Shown piece after piece: positions 1 through 9,430 of a stretch of DNA of 40,880 nucleotides. The notes beneath the pieces are model-generated. The model was not told the origin of the DNA. It was given only the letters and a program-made list of their open reading frames with translations, and did no database searches. Each line of letters begins with the position of its first letter. Within the stretch, counting starts at the first letter, position 1. The position numbers and the translations under genes were made by a program. Source of the DNA: Cercozoa sp. M6MM (Eukaryota > Endomyxa: Ascetosporea); assembly GCA_040357565.1 (NCBI GenBank), contig JBDODJ010000102.1. One strand, 5' to 3'.

Positions 1-99
1 GGGGGGGGGGGCGGGGGTGAAGAGGGGTAAAGAGGGGTGAAGAAGGGGTAAAGAGGGGTAAAGAGGGGTGAAGGGGTATAGGGAGGTAGGGGTAAATAC
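1..99 (-). repeat. Intronic TTTACCCC-type low-complexity array with C homopolymer
   Basis: Read on the minus strand, this intron of the CDT1-like gene begins GTATTTACC and continues as variants of TTTACCCC and TTCACCCC, ending in a C run at the window edge. The same sequence style recurs in introns of the KDM5-like gene more than 33 kb away. Confidence 0.8.
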
Positions 100-1744
100 C
101 GACGATGCGCGAGAGTTGTTTCGCAAGTCGGCGCGAGTGTTTGACGACGCCAGCGTCGGCCGTCTTGAGCGACTCGAGCACGTGCGACTGTGCGCGCATC
201 TGCTGCAGTCGCACGTGGCCCAGTGGCGCACGTGGCAGTGGTACCTTGTCATCCACCACCTGCGCTCAGTGTGTCACTCAGTGTGTCACTCAGTGTGCCA
301 CTCAGTGTGCCACTCAGTGTGCCACTCAGTGTGTAGGGTACCAAATCGAGGAATTCCGGACACCAGCCAAACACGTTGTTTCGGTCGTATTTTTCAATTT
401 TTGCTGCTGGCGTTTCTCGCTGCTGCCAGCGTCGGTGGTACGGCTCGTGACACTCGTGCAGGTGCTCCAGCATGGCTGTACAGTCCAAATGTACGGTACA
501 CACGGACATCATAGGGTACACATGGACTGCAAGGCAAAGGTACCTGCATGCAAGGCACGTCGGCGTCGTGTGTCGTCGCGCAGATTTTCGGGCAGCGCGT
601 TGTCGGCGGCCACGGCCACGCGCAGCTCGGCGCCGACGTCCTCCACCTCCAGCAGCGGCGGCAGCAGCGCCACCACGTGCGACACGTCGTACCTGGAGGG
701 GGGGGGGGTAAAAAAGGTCAGGCATAAGGGTGGTGGGTGGGGAACTCTACCTCTCGAGGCGCGAGCGACAGATGCGTTCGGAAGCACTAAACCAACCTCA
801 CATAAACAGACCCTTACACCCCACCCCCCAGAAGACACGTGACCTACCGTTTCAATTCGGTGAAAGAGAGTCGCGCACGACCTGCCATGCCCTGCCAGAC
901 GGTCGAACCAACCGAACGCTGCTCTGACTCAGAAGATATGCTCGAACTGCGCCGCGACATTCGCCGGCCACTGCGAGTGAAATAAAGGCAATGAACGAAA
1001 CGTTTCGAAGGCGAAACAGAGAAAGGATTTGTAATAAATAAGGGTCAGGGGTTAAGTTGACACCTGCGGGCACGCTGCAGTGCGAAAGCCTGCATCATCG
1101 CTGCGAATTTTCGTCGCAACTACGAAAACACTCAGTTTTCACTTTCACAATTCTCGGGTCCAGAAAACTACCAGTTCATACGACGCTGGCAGAATAAAGT
1201 TCGACGAGTCGATCTCATTTTGGGCACTGCAAGAAAGCAAAGAATGGTTAAAGGACTAATAAAGGTGTAAAAAGGTTAAAAGCAGATTGAAAGCAGAAAA
1301 AACTCACTCGGCGCTGGGTTCGCGAAGCGGCGCAGAGCGCGCGAGTTGAGCAATTTGAGCGTCTCGAGTGAATTCTCTCTCGTGTGCCGTCAGCAGTGGA
1401 TGCTGTTCGATGGAGTGCTTCTCAAAGAACTGTGCAAAGCCACCAGCAGTCTTTTGCCGTTTTGGCTCAGGTTCTTCAGTCTGGGCGGTTTTCTCCTTCC
1501 GCGCGGACTGGCACAAACATTCGTTTCACATTTAAACTCATCCAAAGTCACTATACTGTGGTTATTTCAATCGGTGCTGGTCTTAAACGCCTCTTCTTTG
1601 CGTTCTAAACAGAGAATGCGTGCAAAGCACAAACGAAGGATAACTGGGTGCTTGGTATACCGACAGTGTGCGCGCAGGCGTTGGCATCACCGACGCAGTA
1701 CGCGAAGGCGGCGCCGTCGACGCCAACGAGCGCAAGCCACTCAT
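1..1744 (-). CDS. CDT1: CDT1-like DNA replication licensing factor (3' part missing)
   Basis: Nine exons join in phase from the ATG at 1744: 1744-1661, 1507-1308, 1226-1172, 1119-1064, 970-848, 786-751, 692-544, 475-342, 259-100. The tenth exon lies beyond the left edge. About 332 residues are visible. The N-terminus is Ser/Pro-rich with a basic nuclear-signal-like stretch (EPKRQK), followed by GGFAQFF, a very degenerate PIP-box-like site. The conserved part starts at LPASYELLRRKF and includes RYDVSHVVALLPPLL and a later R...FL-type helix. This order matches the central geminin-binding domain of CDT1 (LPxxYexL, then hLaxLxxxxPE). CDT1 loads the MCM helicase on origins with ORC and CDC6 in the nucleus. 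The C-terminal MCM-binding winged helix would lie off the window. The assignment rests on motif order, not an alignment. Only 86 bases separate its start from the next gene, which is divergent. Confidence 0.66.
262..341 (-). repeat. 12-bp intronic minisatellite
   Basis: Roughly six copies of a 12-base unit (cactcagtgtgy on the plus strand) fill nearly the whole intron between CDT1 exons 8 and 9. The GT donor (near 341) and the AG acceptor (near 260) flank the array directly. Confidence 0.9.
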
Positions 1745-1830
1745 TTGGCCTACTTCGTGAAGATATGCCAACCAACGGAATTGATCAACTCACCAATGAT
1801 TGAGAAGGTACCCGCACTTAGAAGGTTAGA
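1745..1830. promoter_or_regulatory. Shared divergent promoter region
   Basis: Only 86 bases lie between the start codon of the CDT1-like gene (minus) and the start codon of the coiled-coil gene (plus). No TATA box stands out. Both 5' UTRs and core promoters must fit here or overlap the neighbouring gene. This is inferred from spacing only. Confidence 0.45.
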
Positions 1831-3842
1831 ATGGCACCAGAGCACTTAGAACAGTTGTGTCGCACCGCAGCGCACCCTTATGCCGTTTCTAAGCGTCCCT
1901 GGTGATTATTTTAATGTTTTGTGCAGATTACTTGGCTGCCTGCTGCTGGGTATCCGAGAACAACTACCGGCCACTGCCCACCCCGGGTTCAGTGCCAGAA
2001 AGTTTACAGGGGCAGAACTCAAGGTAGTGAGAATGGAATCTGACGGCAGAAGTCAACTGGTCAAACAGGATCCTTTGACTTTGACCGAGCTGCTGCATGT
2101 GGCGTTCCGTGTCCGTAGTAGGTGTATGTGCGTGCAGTGCTACGCCTGGATTCATTGGTGTGCCTGGATTCATTGGTGTGCTCGATTTTACCCATCCTAA
2201 GCTTTTTCGATCACAAACAAGGTTGTAAAACAGTGCTTCAGTTGACTGGAGTCCAGCTTGTGTCTGCAGCTGCAGCTTTCGCCTTTGGCGAGGCTTACGT
2301 AGTTTGAAATGAAAGGAAATGTAAGATTGCGTGCCAAATCGCACACGGCGAGGCGCCCGCGCGGCATTCATTGGTCTGAAGCACTCAGTTTGGTTCGAAA
2401 CGAAGAGTCAAAATGTCACCAACGCTTGAAAGAAGTGGACTCGCGACTGGACGAACTCCACGACTTGCGTGCAGTCCTCGAATTGCAACGACAAAACACT
2501 GGAAGCGTCATCGAAGCACTCTATGGTAGTTGATCCTTTGCTTTATACTACTTGCAGTTGGGCGTGAAAGCAACTTCTTCAGAGCTCCTGCAGCACGACG
2601 ATGTTTGCGTGGATCCACTCGAACTGCACGAGCTGCAATGTATCGTAGCGAAACAAGATCACTACCCAGAGGCGAAATCACAAAGGTGCTTTTCGCTCTT
2701 GAGTTTATCTCAGAAACATTGGGACTTTGATCGCTGTGTGCAGGAGACTTCCTGCACTCGCACAAATAGAGCAAACGCAGCGCGCAGCGACAACCAGAAG
2801 CGTTCAAAGCGAAGCCTCGAACTCTGAAAGCTCGATTCCGTTCCTCGACTCAGAGTCCACATTCAGCGACGTCGATATCGATGTGGCAGAACGATTACGT
2901 GCACGCATCGAGGCCAACAACTTCGAGTTCGATAGCAACAGCTCGCAGTTCGAGTTCGAGCCGATCGGTTTCGTGTCGCCCTCGTTGGCTTCGAGAACAA
3001 GGAGGCAAGAAACGACGCGTTTCCGCCCTGCCTCTGCGGCCTACTTGAGCAGAGAGAACATTCTCCCGACGAATTTCGCAGTGGCATCGACTGCACAGTT
3101 GCGAAGACACCGGCCACGTGCTCCGATCTCGCCAATCGCCGAAGAAACGACGGCAGATTTGCCGGTGGTACAGTCACCTGTGCAACATCAGTGTCCCACG
3201 TCGCTCCGACTGCAGCATCGAGCAGTTTCCGAAGTAGCCTTGACCAACAACGACATGCGGAGCTATCGGCACGAAAGTGACAGTCTTGCCCACGAAATTG
3301 ACTCGCGTCATACATCGCAAAACGAAACTGATTTGCATGACAATGATAATGAGCGCAACGAAAACACTTTCAACGTGCCAGGCGACGACGTCATACTGCC
3401 CGAAATCGATACACTCGATATGCCCGAAATCGATATGCCTGAAATCGATATGCCCGAAATCAATATGTCCGAAGAGGCTGAGGACATAGCGATCGAGCAC
3501 ACGCAGCAAGCGCACTCGACAAAGTCGTCGTCGCGCACGAATTCGGCGTCGTTGTCGTCGTTAGATTCGCTGAATGCGAAGATTTCGCCGTCGTCACACG
3601 TGCTCGAACGCACACTCGCACTGCAGCGTCGCACGCCTGCCCAGGCGAGTCACTCCGAAGCTTTAACGCGCGTGCATGGAGGCACCTTCTCGAGCTTCGT
3701 GATGCCGCGTATCGTGTCGCGAACGAGGCCGCATGCGCAACTGCGACGACCTTGGAACTGCTGTTTCTCGCACTGCCACTCCACTAATTGCGGCACCTGC
3801 GTGCAAAGGCACGATCGCCGCAATGATAAACCCACCGATTGA
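1831..3842 (+). CDS. Unknown protein with short coiled coil and Ser/Asp-rich tail
   Basis: I do not recognise this gene. A phase-consistent model is 1831-1901, 1993-2110, 2303-2525, 2571-2685, 2744-3842, giving about 541 residues. The first two exons are uncertain; the last three are firm. The middle has a heptad-rich helix (around LKEVDSRLDELHDLRAVLE) followed by ATSSELLQHDD. The last exon, about 365 residues, is low complexity, rich in Ser, Asp, Glu and Arg. It holds four near-perfect copies of MPEID. The C-terminus is Arg/Cys/His-rich (CCFSHCHSTNCGTC), perhaps metal binding, but no known finger fits. It is divergent from CDT1. The base composition of the last exon is coding-like throughout, with no stop over 1.1 kb. 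Confidence 0.6.
2137..2181. repeat. 18-bp direct repeat, two copies
   Basis: The sequence cctggattcattggtgtg occurs twice in tandem inside the presumed second intron of the 1831-3842 gene. Confidence 0.75.
3409..3472 (+). repeat. 15-bp coding minisatellite (MPEID repeat)
   Basis: Tandem units of atgcccgaaatcgat encode repeated M-P-E-I-D/N in the last exon of the unknown protein. The copies differ at only a few positions, so the expansion looks recent. The reading frame is kept because the unit is a multiple of three. Confidence 0.85.
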
Positions 3843-4054
3843 GGATTTCGCAGTAGATTTGTAAATTGATCCGGGCTCACTAGTGTACACCTTCTAGATT
3901 TGTTATGTAATTACAGGTATTGTAAACATCCATCGTGATAGTTCCTTCGTCATCGTGCGCTGTGGAGCAACTGCTTCAGTTTGTTTGCTTGCATGTTTGT
4001 TTGGGCATTTACTGACAACGGACCTATAATACACAGTAGGAGTGTAGCAGTACA

Positions 4055-5865
4055 CTATATAAACTGTGGAGTTACTGTACAGTATCTTATTCCCCGTACT
4101 AGTGTAAAGTGAGAGCAGGAATTACGCTTCGGCGTCAACTTGCGAGGAGTCCTTCGTTGCGTGGTTTCGCTATTCTCATACTGAAGTTCCATCTTTTGTT
4201 GTCGCAATGCGACTCGAGGGTTCGATGATTGAGGTCGGGGCGTGGTGGATATTTGAAACTCTCCGAAACCCAAGTCGTCGTTCCGAATTTTCCTCTTGGC
4301 ACTTTGCCACACTTCGTGTAGGACTTGCTCTGGCACGAGCTTGCGTGCTTGGCGGAGTTGTCGTATTCTTGCTGTGCAAAGGTCACTCGTAAATTGTTAA
4401 TGATTGGAAAGAGCGACAGTTTCGCTACCATTCGCAAGCTTGCGAGCTTGAGCTTTCTCTTCATCAGAGTTGTTTGGTTGCAAATTGTCTTCCGCGCTGC
4501 TGTTTTGACTATCTTGGTCTTCCCGATGTGGTGGTGGCCTGGGGGTTTGTTGTTTACGATTGCCAACCGTCGCAACATGTGTCTTTCGCCGGACTTGTCT
4601 TGCGACAAGAAGAGGAGGCATTCGGAACTCCTTCTTTAACAGTTGCTGTGCAAAGCGAAAAGTCGTACTATCAAATGTTCAGTCAGTGTGTCACATTTTT
4701 TACCACTGCGTGAAGAAGTTCTTCTGAAAACTCCCTTTTCACCTTGCCCACTTCCTGTAGAATCTCGGTACGAGCAGCATCCACTTGTCGCTCGACGAGT
4801 GATTGTCGCTGCTTCAGCGATTCTGCGAGCTCTTGTCGCTGTTTTTCGCTTTGCCACATTTTCGCGACCTTGCTGCGACTGAAGCGAATTCAAACATTCG
4901 TAAATAATGGAGGAGTGGAACACTGTGCTTACGTTGTGGTGTGAAGCTCATCGAAGTCTTTTTGTAGTTGATCAATTCGCCTTCGCAGCTCTGTCGTTGT
5001 TTGTCTTATAGGTGTCAGTTCCACGCGAAGCCTCTCGCGAAAGATGCCACTCACTGCTTGGATTACTTCGGCCTTGATTGTCTAAGCAAAGTGCACACAA
5101 CTCGACTCAGCTCTTGTTTCAGCTCCGTTTGTAGAGCCAGTATTGTTTACCTCTGAAAGAGAAGCTTGCTGTTTTTGTTGCGTGTAGACTTTTCGCTGCG
5201 TTTGTTCATGTCTGTTGCGTTCCCGTTGCAACTGCTGCCGGAACTCTCGTCGAGTCTCTGACAACTGCCGGCTCAGCAACTGAACTTCCTTACACGCTCG
5301 TTTCTGAGAACAGACAAGCTTGATTACGGCAACAACTGCGGAGTTTTCATGAAAGGAACGCACGTGCTCCTCGCGAGCGACGCACGCCGCTTCCTTGTGA
5401 AAGTAGTCCACTAGGTCTTGACGCAGGTTGCTAATGCATTGTTCTTGGTGGGAAATCTCGTTTCGCAAACCCACGACCTCTCCTTCGTGCTGTCTCATTT
5501 GTATCCTCAGTTCAACACTGTGCGGCAAAAGCATACGAGGAACAACGATATACGTTTGAACGTAGATTTTACATAGAAGTGCGATGTATATCGTCAAGGT
5601 CCTTCCGGAGCTGCCTCAATTGCGCCTCTTGCTGACGGACCCGACTCAAGTTTTCGCTTGCATCGCTTCGTGCTCTTTGCGCCAGTGTAAGCGAGTTCTC
5701 CGCCTTTGCTGCTGCATACTGGCTAACATTGCCAAGTGCGTCGTTCTGAATTGCAAACATCAACCAATCCTATTCACTTTCGATAAAGTGTATTGTATTT
5801 ACCACACGTTGCTGGGTCGCGGCGAATCGTGCTGCTGTGTTCTGCTCGAACGCGACCCAATTCAT
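4055..5865 (-). CDS. Long coiled-coil protein, possibly centrosomal or axonemal
   Basis: Eight exons join in phase: 5865-5803, 5745-5573, 5517-5364, 5303-5151, 5081-4933, 4878-4704, 4645-4429, 4371-4055, for 466 residues. From about residue 20 to 310 nearly every segment shows heptads rich in Glu, Gln, Arg and Leu (for example RVRQQEAQLRQLRKDLDD and QLLSRQLSETRREFRQQLQR). The tail is Pro/Asn/Asp-rich and then basic. No family name can be given from sequence. It is head-to-head with a kinesin-like coiled-coil gene 108 bases away and near NPHP4, so a cytoskeletal or ciliary role is a reasonable guess. One intron, 5363-5304, is 60 bases long and open in frame, so retention would only insert 20 residues. 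Confidence 0.82.
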
Positions 5866-5973
5866 TCCGAACACTGTGGCAGTTGGCTGTGAGTTAACTA
5901 ACTCAACTGAACGACTGTGACACAGGTTCAGTAGCGCTTCCTACGGACTCTAAAGTTGTCCTATTGCTAGAGG
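5866..5973. promoter_or_regulatory. 108-bp bidirectional promoter region
   Basis: The start codons of the minus-strand coiled-coil gene (5865) and the plus-strand pseudo-kinesin (5974) are separated by 108 bases. The interval includes the short near-palindrome gagttaactaactc. No TATA box is visible. Co-expression of the pair is an inference from the arrangement. Confidence 0.45.
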
Positions 5974-8900
5974 ATGACGACTGGAGGCTTTGCGCTAAGG
6001 CCACACGATTCGCCCCTCTCTGTGCTTCCGAGGTCGACAATTTGATTGTGAGCGTTTTTCAGCGACTCAAAAACGCTTCTCAGGGGCAACTACAGTAGCA
6101 CCGAAAGCCGGTTAGAGGCATCGCTGTGCTCTGGTGTCTGTGGTGTGGCACACTTTCAAGGTCGTCCTTGATAGCTGCTCTTAGTGCAGAGATCCTGATG
6201 ACGGCTGTCGAATCCTTTTTCCAAGCAAGGTGCAGTGGAACAGCTTTGGACTCCGTCCAGCTAAAGAGCGATCGAGTTACCTTTCGTAAAGACCTCATTT
6301 CTCACGGTGAACCACCAGCCACGCAGTTGCGCGAGTTCGAGTTCTCGCACGTCTTTCCTCCTCAAAGCGAAAACCAAGGTAACGATCTAAATTTAATCGT
6401 GTCAGTTCGCGGTTGTCGTTGTAGGGTGAGAAACCAAGTTGTATTTTTCAGATCTACTCGAGCTAATCGTTCCGGAACTCGTTGACCGTTTCGAGAGTGG
6501 CTTGAACATCTGTTGTGTCGCCTACGGCCCGAAAGAGTGCGAAAAAAGCGATGTGCTGTTTGGAAAACTAGACGAAGAGGAAACGCTGAAAGGCGAGAGC
6601 AAGGATGTGGTGCAAGCCGGCCTCTGCGTCGCAATGATTGACGCGCTTTTTGACAGTCCTTCCGCTGATGACTGGGCAGTCTTTCTTTCAGTGCTCGAGA
6701 TTGGAGAGCAGAAACTGAGCGACCTGCTGGTCGAGGGGCCGAAAGTAACCAAGCCCTCCGTGATTCGCCAACCAGATGGAAGCTTCACCGCAAGCAACCT
6801 CACTTCGTGTCAAGTCGACACTGAAACGCATGCCGAATCGCTGCTTTTCGACGCGCTTTCGCGAAAACAGATGCGTAACTCGCATATCTTGGCGACTTTG
6901 ATAGTGGAAATACCAGAGCCTGATGGCGCCACTCGTCGCGCCTGCTCTTTTCTCGAACTCGATTTTGCTTTGCAGAGCTCAGTCACTGCTCTAGGTCGCG
7001 TTCTCGCGTCTCTCAACGCGAATCAGCCTCAAGCTCAGATTCCGTTTGGAAAGTCGCTGCTGACGAAACTACTCTCCAGTCGCGTCGACAACGACTGCTT
7101 CACGAATTTTTTGTGTTGCGGCGACGTATCTCAGTATCCAACCTTTCTCGAAGACTGTGATTGTGCTGTTTTTATCGTAATTTATGTGAATTTTTCTTTA
7201 GATCAAATGAAGACAGCATTTCACAACTTGTGCAAGTTTGCGAGTTTTCTGCGCAATTGCGACCTGAAAGCGAAGGCGAACGCACCACAAAAACGACGAA
7301 ACCTCCGTACGACACTGAAGGAACCGCTACTCAGATCAAACTACAAATCAGTCGTTTGCGAAAGGAAAACGCACGACTTCGAAAGTCCTTTGTGCTTCTG
7401 CGCGAAGAAAGCGAAAAACGAATCGTCGCTGCGTACGAGAAATTGAGTGCCTACGACGGCACCGTCGCAAAACAAGGTGCACGAGCCAATTGCAACTGAA
7501 GTTTGGCTTTAGTAGTGTTGATCATGTTGACAGGAATGCTGGACTTCAGTGAGTGCATACAGTCGTTTCAACCGATTGAACTGCCCACAAACTTAAACGG
7601 CGAGGGCAGTCAGAAACGCAGCAGTTTGGTGACGACGTTGGCAGAACCAAAGTCGACGAAAGGACATCCGCAGCAGCGAAGACAAAGTCGAAGTGGTCGA
7701 CGCGTGTCACTCGCCAATCTCACAGAATCGAGCGACTCGAGTCTCTCTGGATACGGTACTCTCACCTCCCCTGTCGCTGCGCACGTGGTTTCGCAACGCG
7801 TACTCAACAAACTCGCCGACACGACACGACAGAACTTTGAGATGAAGCGCGCCATCGAGAGACTCAACAACGACCGCACGGCGCGTGAAGCGGCACGCAA
7901 CGACCGCGTCGCCGAAATCCACGAGCGACTTGTCGACGCCGAGGAACAAATTCAGCTGGAAAAACAAAAAGCGAGCGAAATCCGCGAGAACTTTGAGCTA
8001 CAGATTCAATCAGAGAGACAGGTATATAGCACACGTTTGAGGACAGGTAATTTATTAAGAACTGACTTGTGCAGAAAATGCGAGCACTAACCTGCGAAGC
8101 CGTGGTGCGAACTGCGCGTCGCGTTGCCTCGGCCTCTGAGCTGTGTCGTGCACCGCCCCAGTCGACAGAGGAAGAGGACAGCGAGAACTCACTTGTTGTG
8201 CTCTCGGTCGCAAAAAAGCGAAACAGACAAGAAGCTATTGCGTTTCGAAAGCGTTGCGAAGCTCGTTGCCGACAATTGAGGCAGCAGTTCCAGCTGAAAG
8301 AGACTCAGCTGTCGTCGGAGGTCGCCAAGTTGCAGCAGGAGAACGAACGACTGATGGACGCGATGCAGAAAGTGTGCAGTCACTCGTCCACTCACACTGG
8401 AAACATGAGCGGCGTCATCGATCAGTTGGTTCGCATCGTTGATCGTATTCAAAGCGGCAGTTACCCAGTGCTTACGAAACACAGTGGCGTCAGTTTCAGC
8501 ATTCCGCACACCGAGTAACTTTCGCTTTTCAACAGTTTAACTTCACCCGACCATAAAAGTTGTGTTTTTGTGTTTAGGTTGCAAAAGATAGCAACGCTGA
8601 TTCGAAACCAGTGTGATGCTGCACCCGTGGATGCAAGCTTGAGCGAACATACCTTCAACAACATCCTGCCTCTGATGGAGCAGAGTGCTCGCACAGTCAC
8701 GCACATTTCTGTGAGTCTGCGCGAGTTCATCGCACGGCAAGTCGCCATTGACACTGCACATTCGAATAAGAATACAACGAAACACGAGACTCCAACTGAC
8801 CTGGACTCTGCCGAAACTGAGATACAACACGCTTTCTTCCACGAGGCTGTTACTCTCGAAGAAGTCGACGGTAAACATTAATTTACTCAACCTATCTTGA

Positions 8901-9228
8901 TACAACAACAGTGAAATGTTGAGTACTGTGTACAGTTCAAAGTGACCGACCGGGAAAGGCACAAGACACGGCCAAACTAAGGTTACAGCAGCGACAACTG
9001 CTATTCCAGCGACTGCAAATCGCGTCTCTGCAGCGCCAAATCGATAAGTTGCAGCAAGAACTGCGCACTAACAGCAGGAGTCCGACTCGTCCCAAAAGGC
9101 GTCCCGAGTCGTGCCTCGTGCGCAACACGAGCGTGCCTTCCCTCGGCGTGCAGCTTCGGTCCTGCCGAAAGGAACCACCCAAGTCCAAAACACAACGTCC
9201 GCGACGAGTTCGACCTCGGTGGATTTAA
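5974..9228 (+). CDS. Kinesin-like protein with a degenerate motor (pseudo-kinesin)
   Basis: Nine exons join in phase: 5974-6032, 6063-6160, 6190-6378, 6452-7156, 7213-7476, 7534-8021, 8075-8514, 8578-8870, 8936-9228, giving 942 residues. An N-terminal kinesin fold is recognisable: FEFSHVFPP, then GLNICCVAYGP, LEIGEQKLSDLL, IRQPDGSFTASNLT, and SVTALGRVLASLN...IPFGKSLLTKLLSS. The three nucleotide sites are lost. The P-loop GQTGSGKT reads GPKECEKS, the switch I NxxSSRSH reads MRNSH, and the switch II DLAGSE reads FLELDF. So ATP hydrolysis is not expected, although microtubule or dimer-partner binding is possible, as in Vik1/Cik1-type subunits. Coiled coils follow (around ISRLRKENARLRKSFVLLR and LRLQQRQLLFQRLQIASLQ), and the tail is basic. 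The acceptor at 7212 was chosen for frame and heptads. Confidence 0.83.
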
Positions 9229-9298
9229 ATTTAGAATTGAAATGCAGTTGCGAGACTGAGCCTCACTGTACGGTCTCCAGTAACTGAACAGAGCAGTA

Positions 9299-9299
9299 G

Positions 9300-9353
<54 letters not shown>

Positions 9354-9377
9354 ACACACACAAACACACACACACAC
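9299..9377. repeat. CA/TG microsatellite
   Basis: About 38 CA units with a few A interruptions sit between the convergent 3' ends of the pseudo-kinesin and the NPHP4 gene. Confidence 0.97.
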
Positions 9378-9430
9378 CAGACAAGGTAGGTCAGCCCCCC
9401 AGGGTGGATCGGTCCCTCGTGGAGCACAAC

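Noticed and set aside
1-100. Telomere-like end of the sequence
   Set aside because: The GGGGTAAA units are irregular, differ in order from TTTAGGG-type telomeres, and fit inside a CDT1 intron with proper splice borders; the same units occur internally at 35.7 kb.
249-342. CRISPR-like repeat array
   Set aside because: Units are 12 bases with no spacers; a plain minisatellite inside a eukaryotic intron.
105-842. 245-codon plus-strand open frame
   Set aside because: It is the antisense shadow of CDT1 exons and crosses the 12-bp repeat; the minus strand gives a continuous family-like protein with matching phases.
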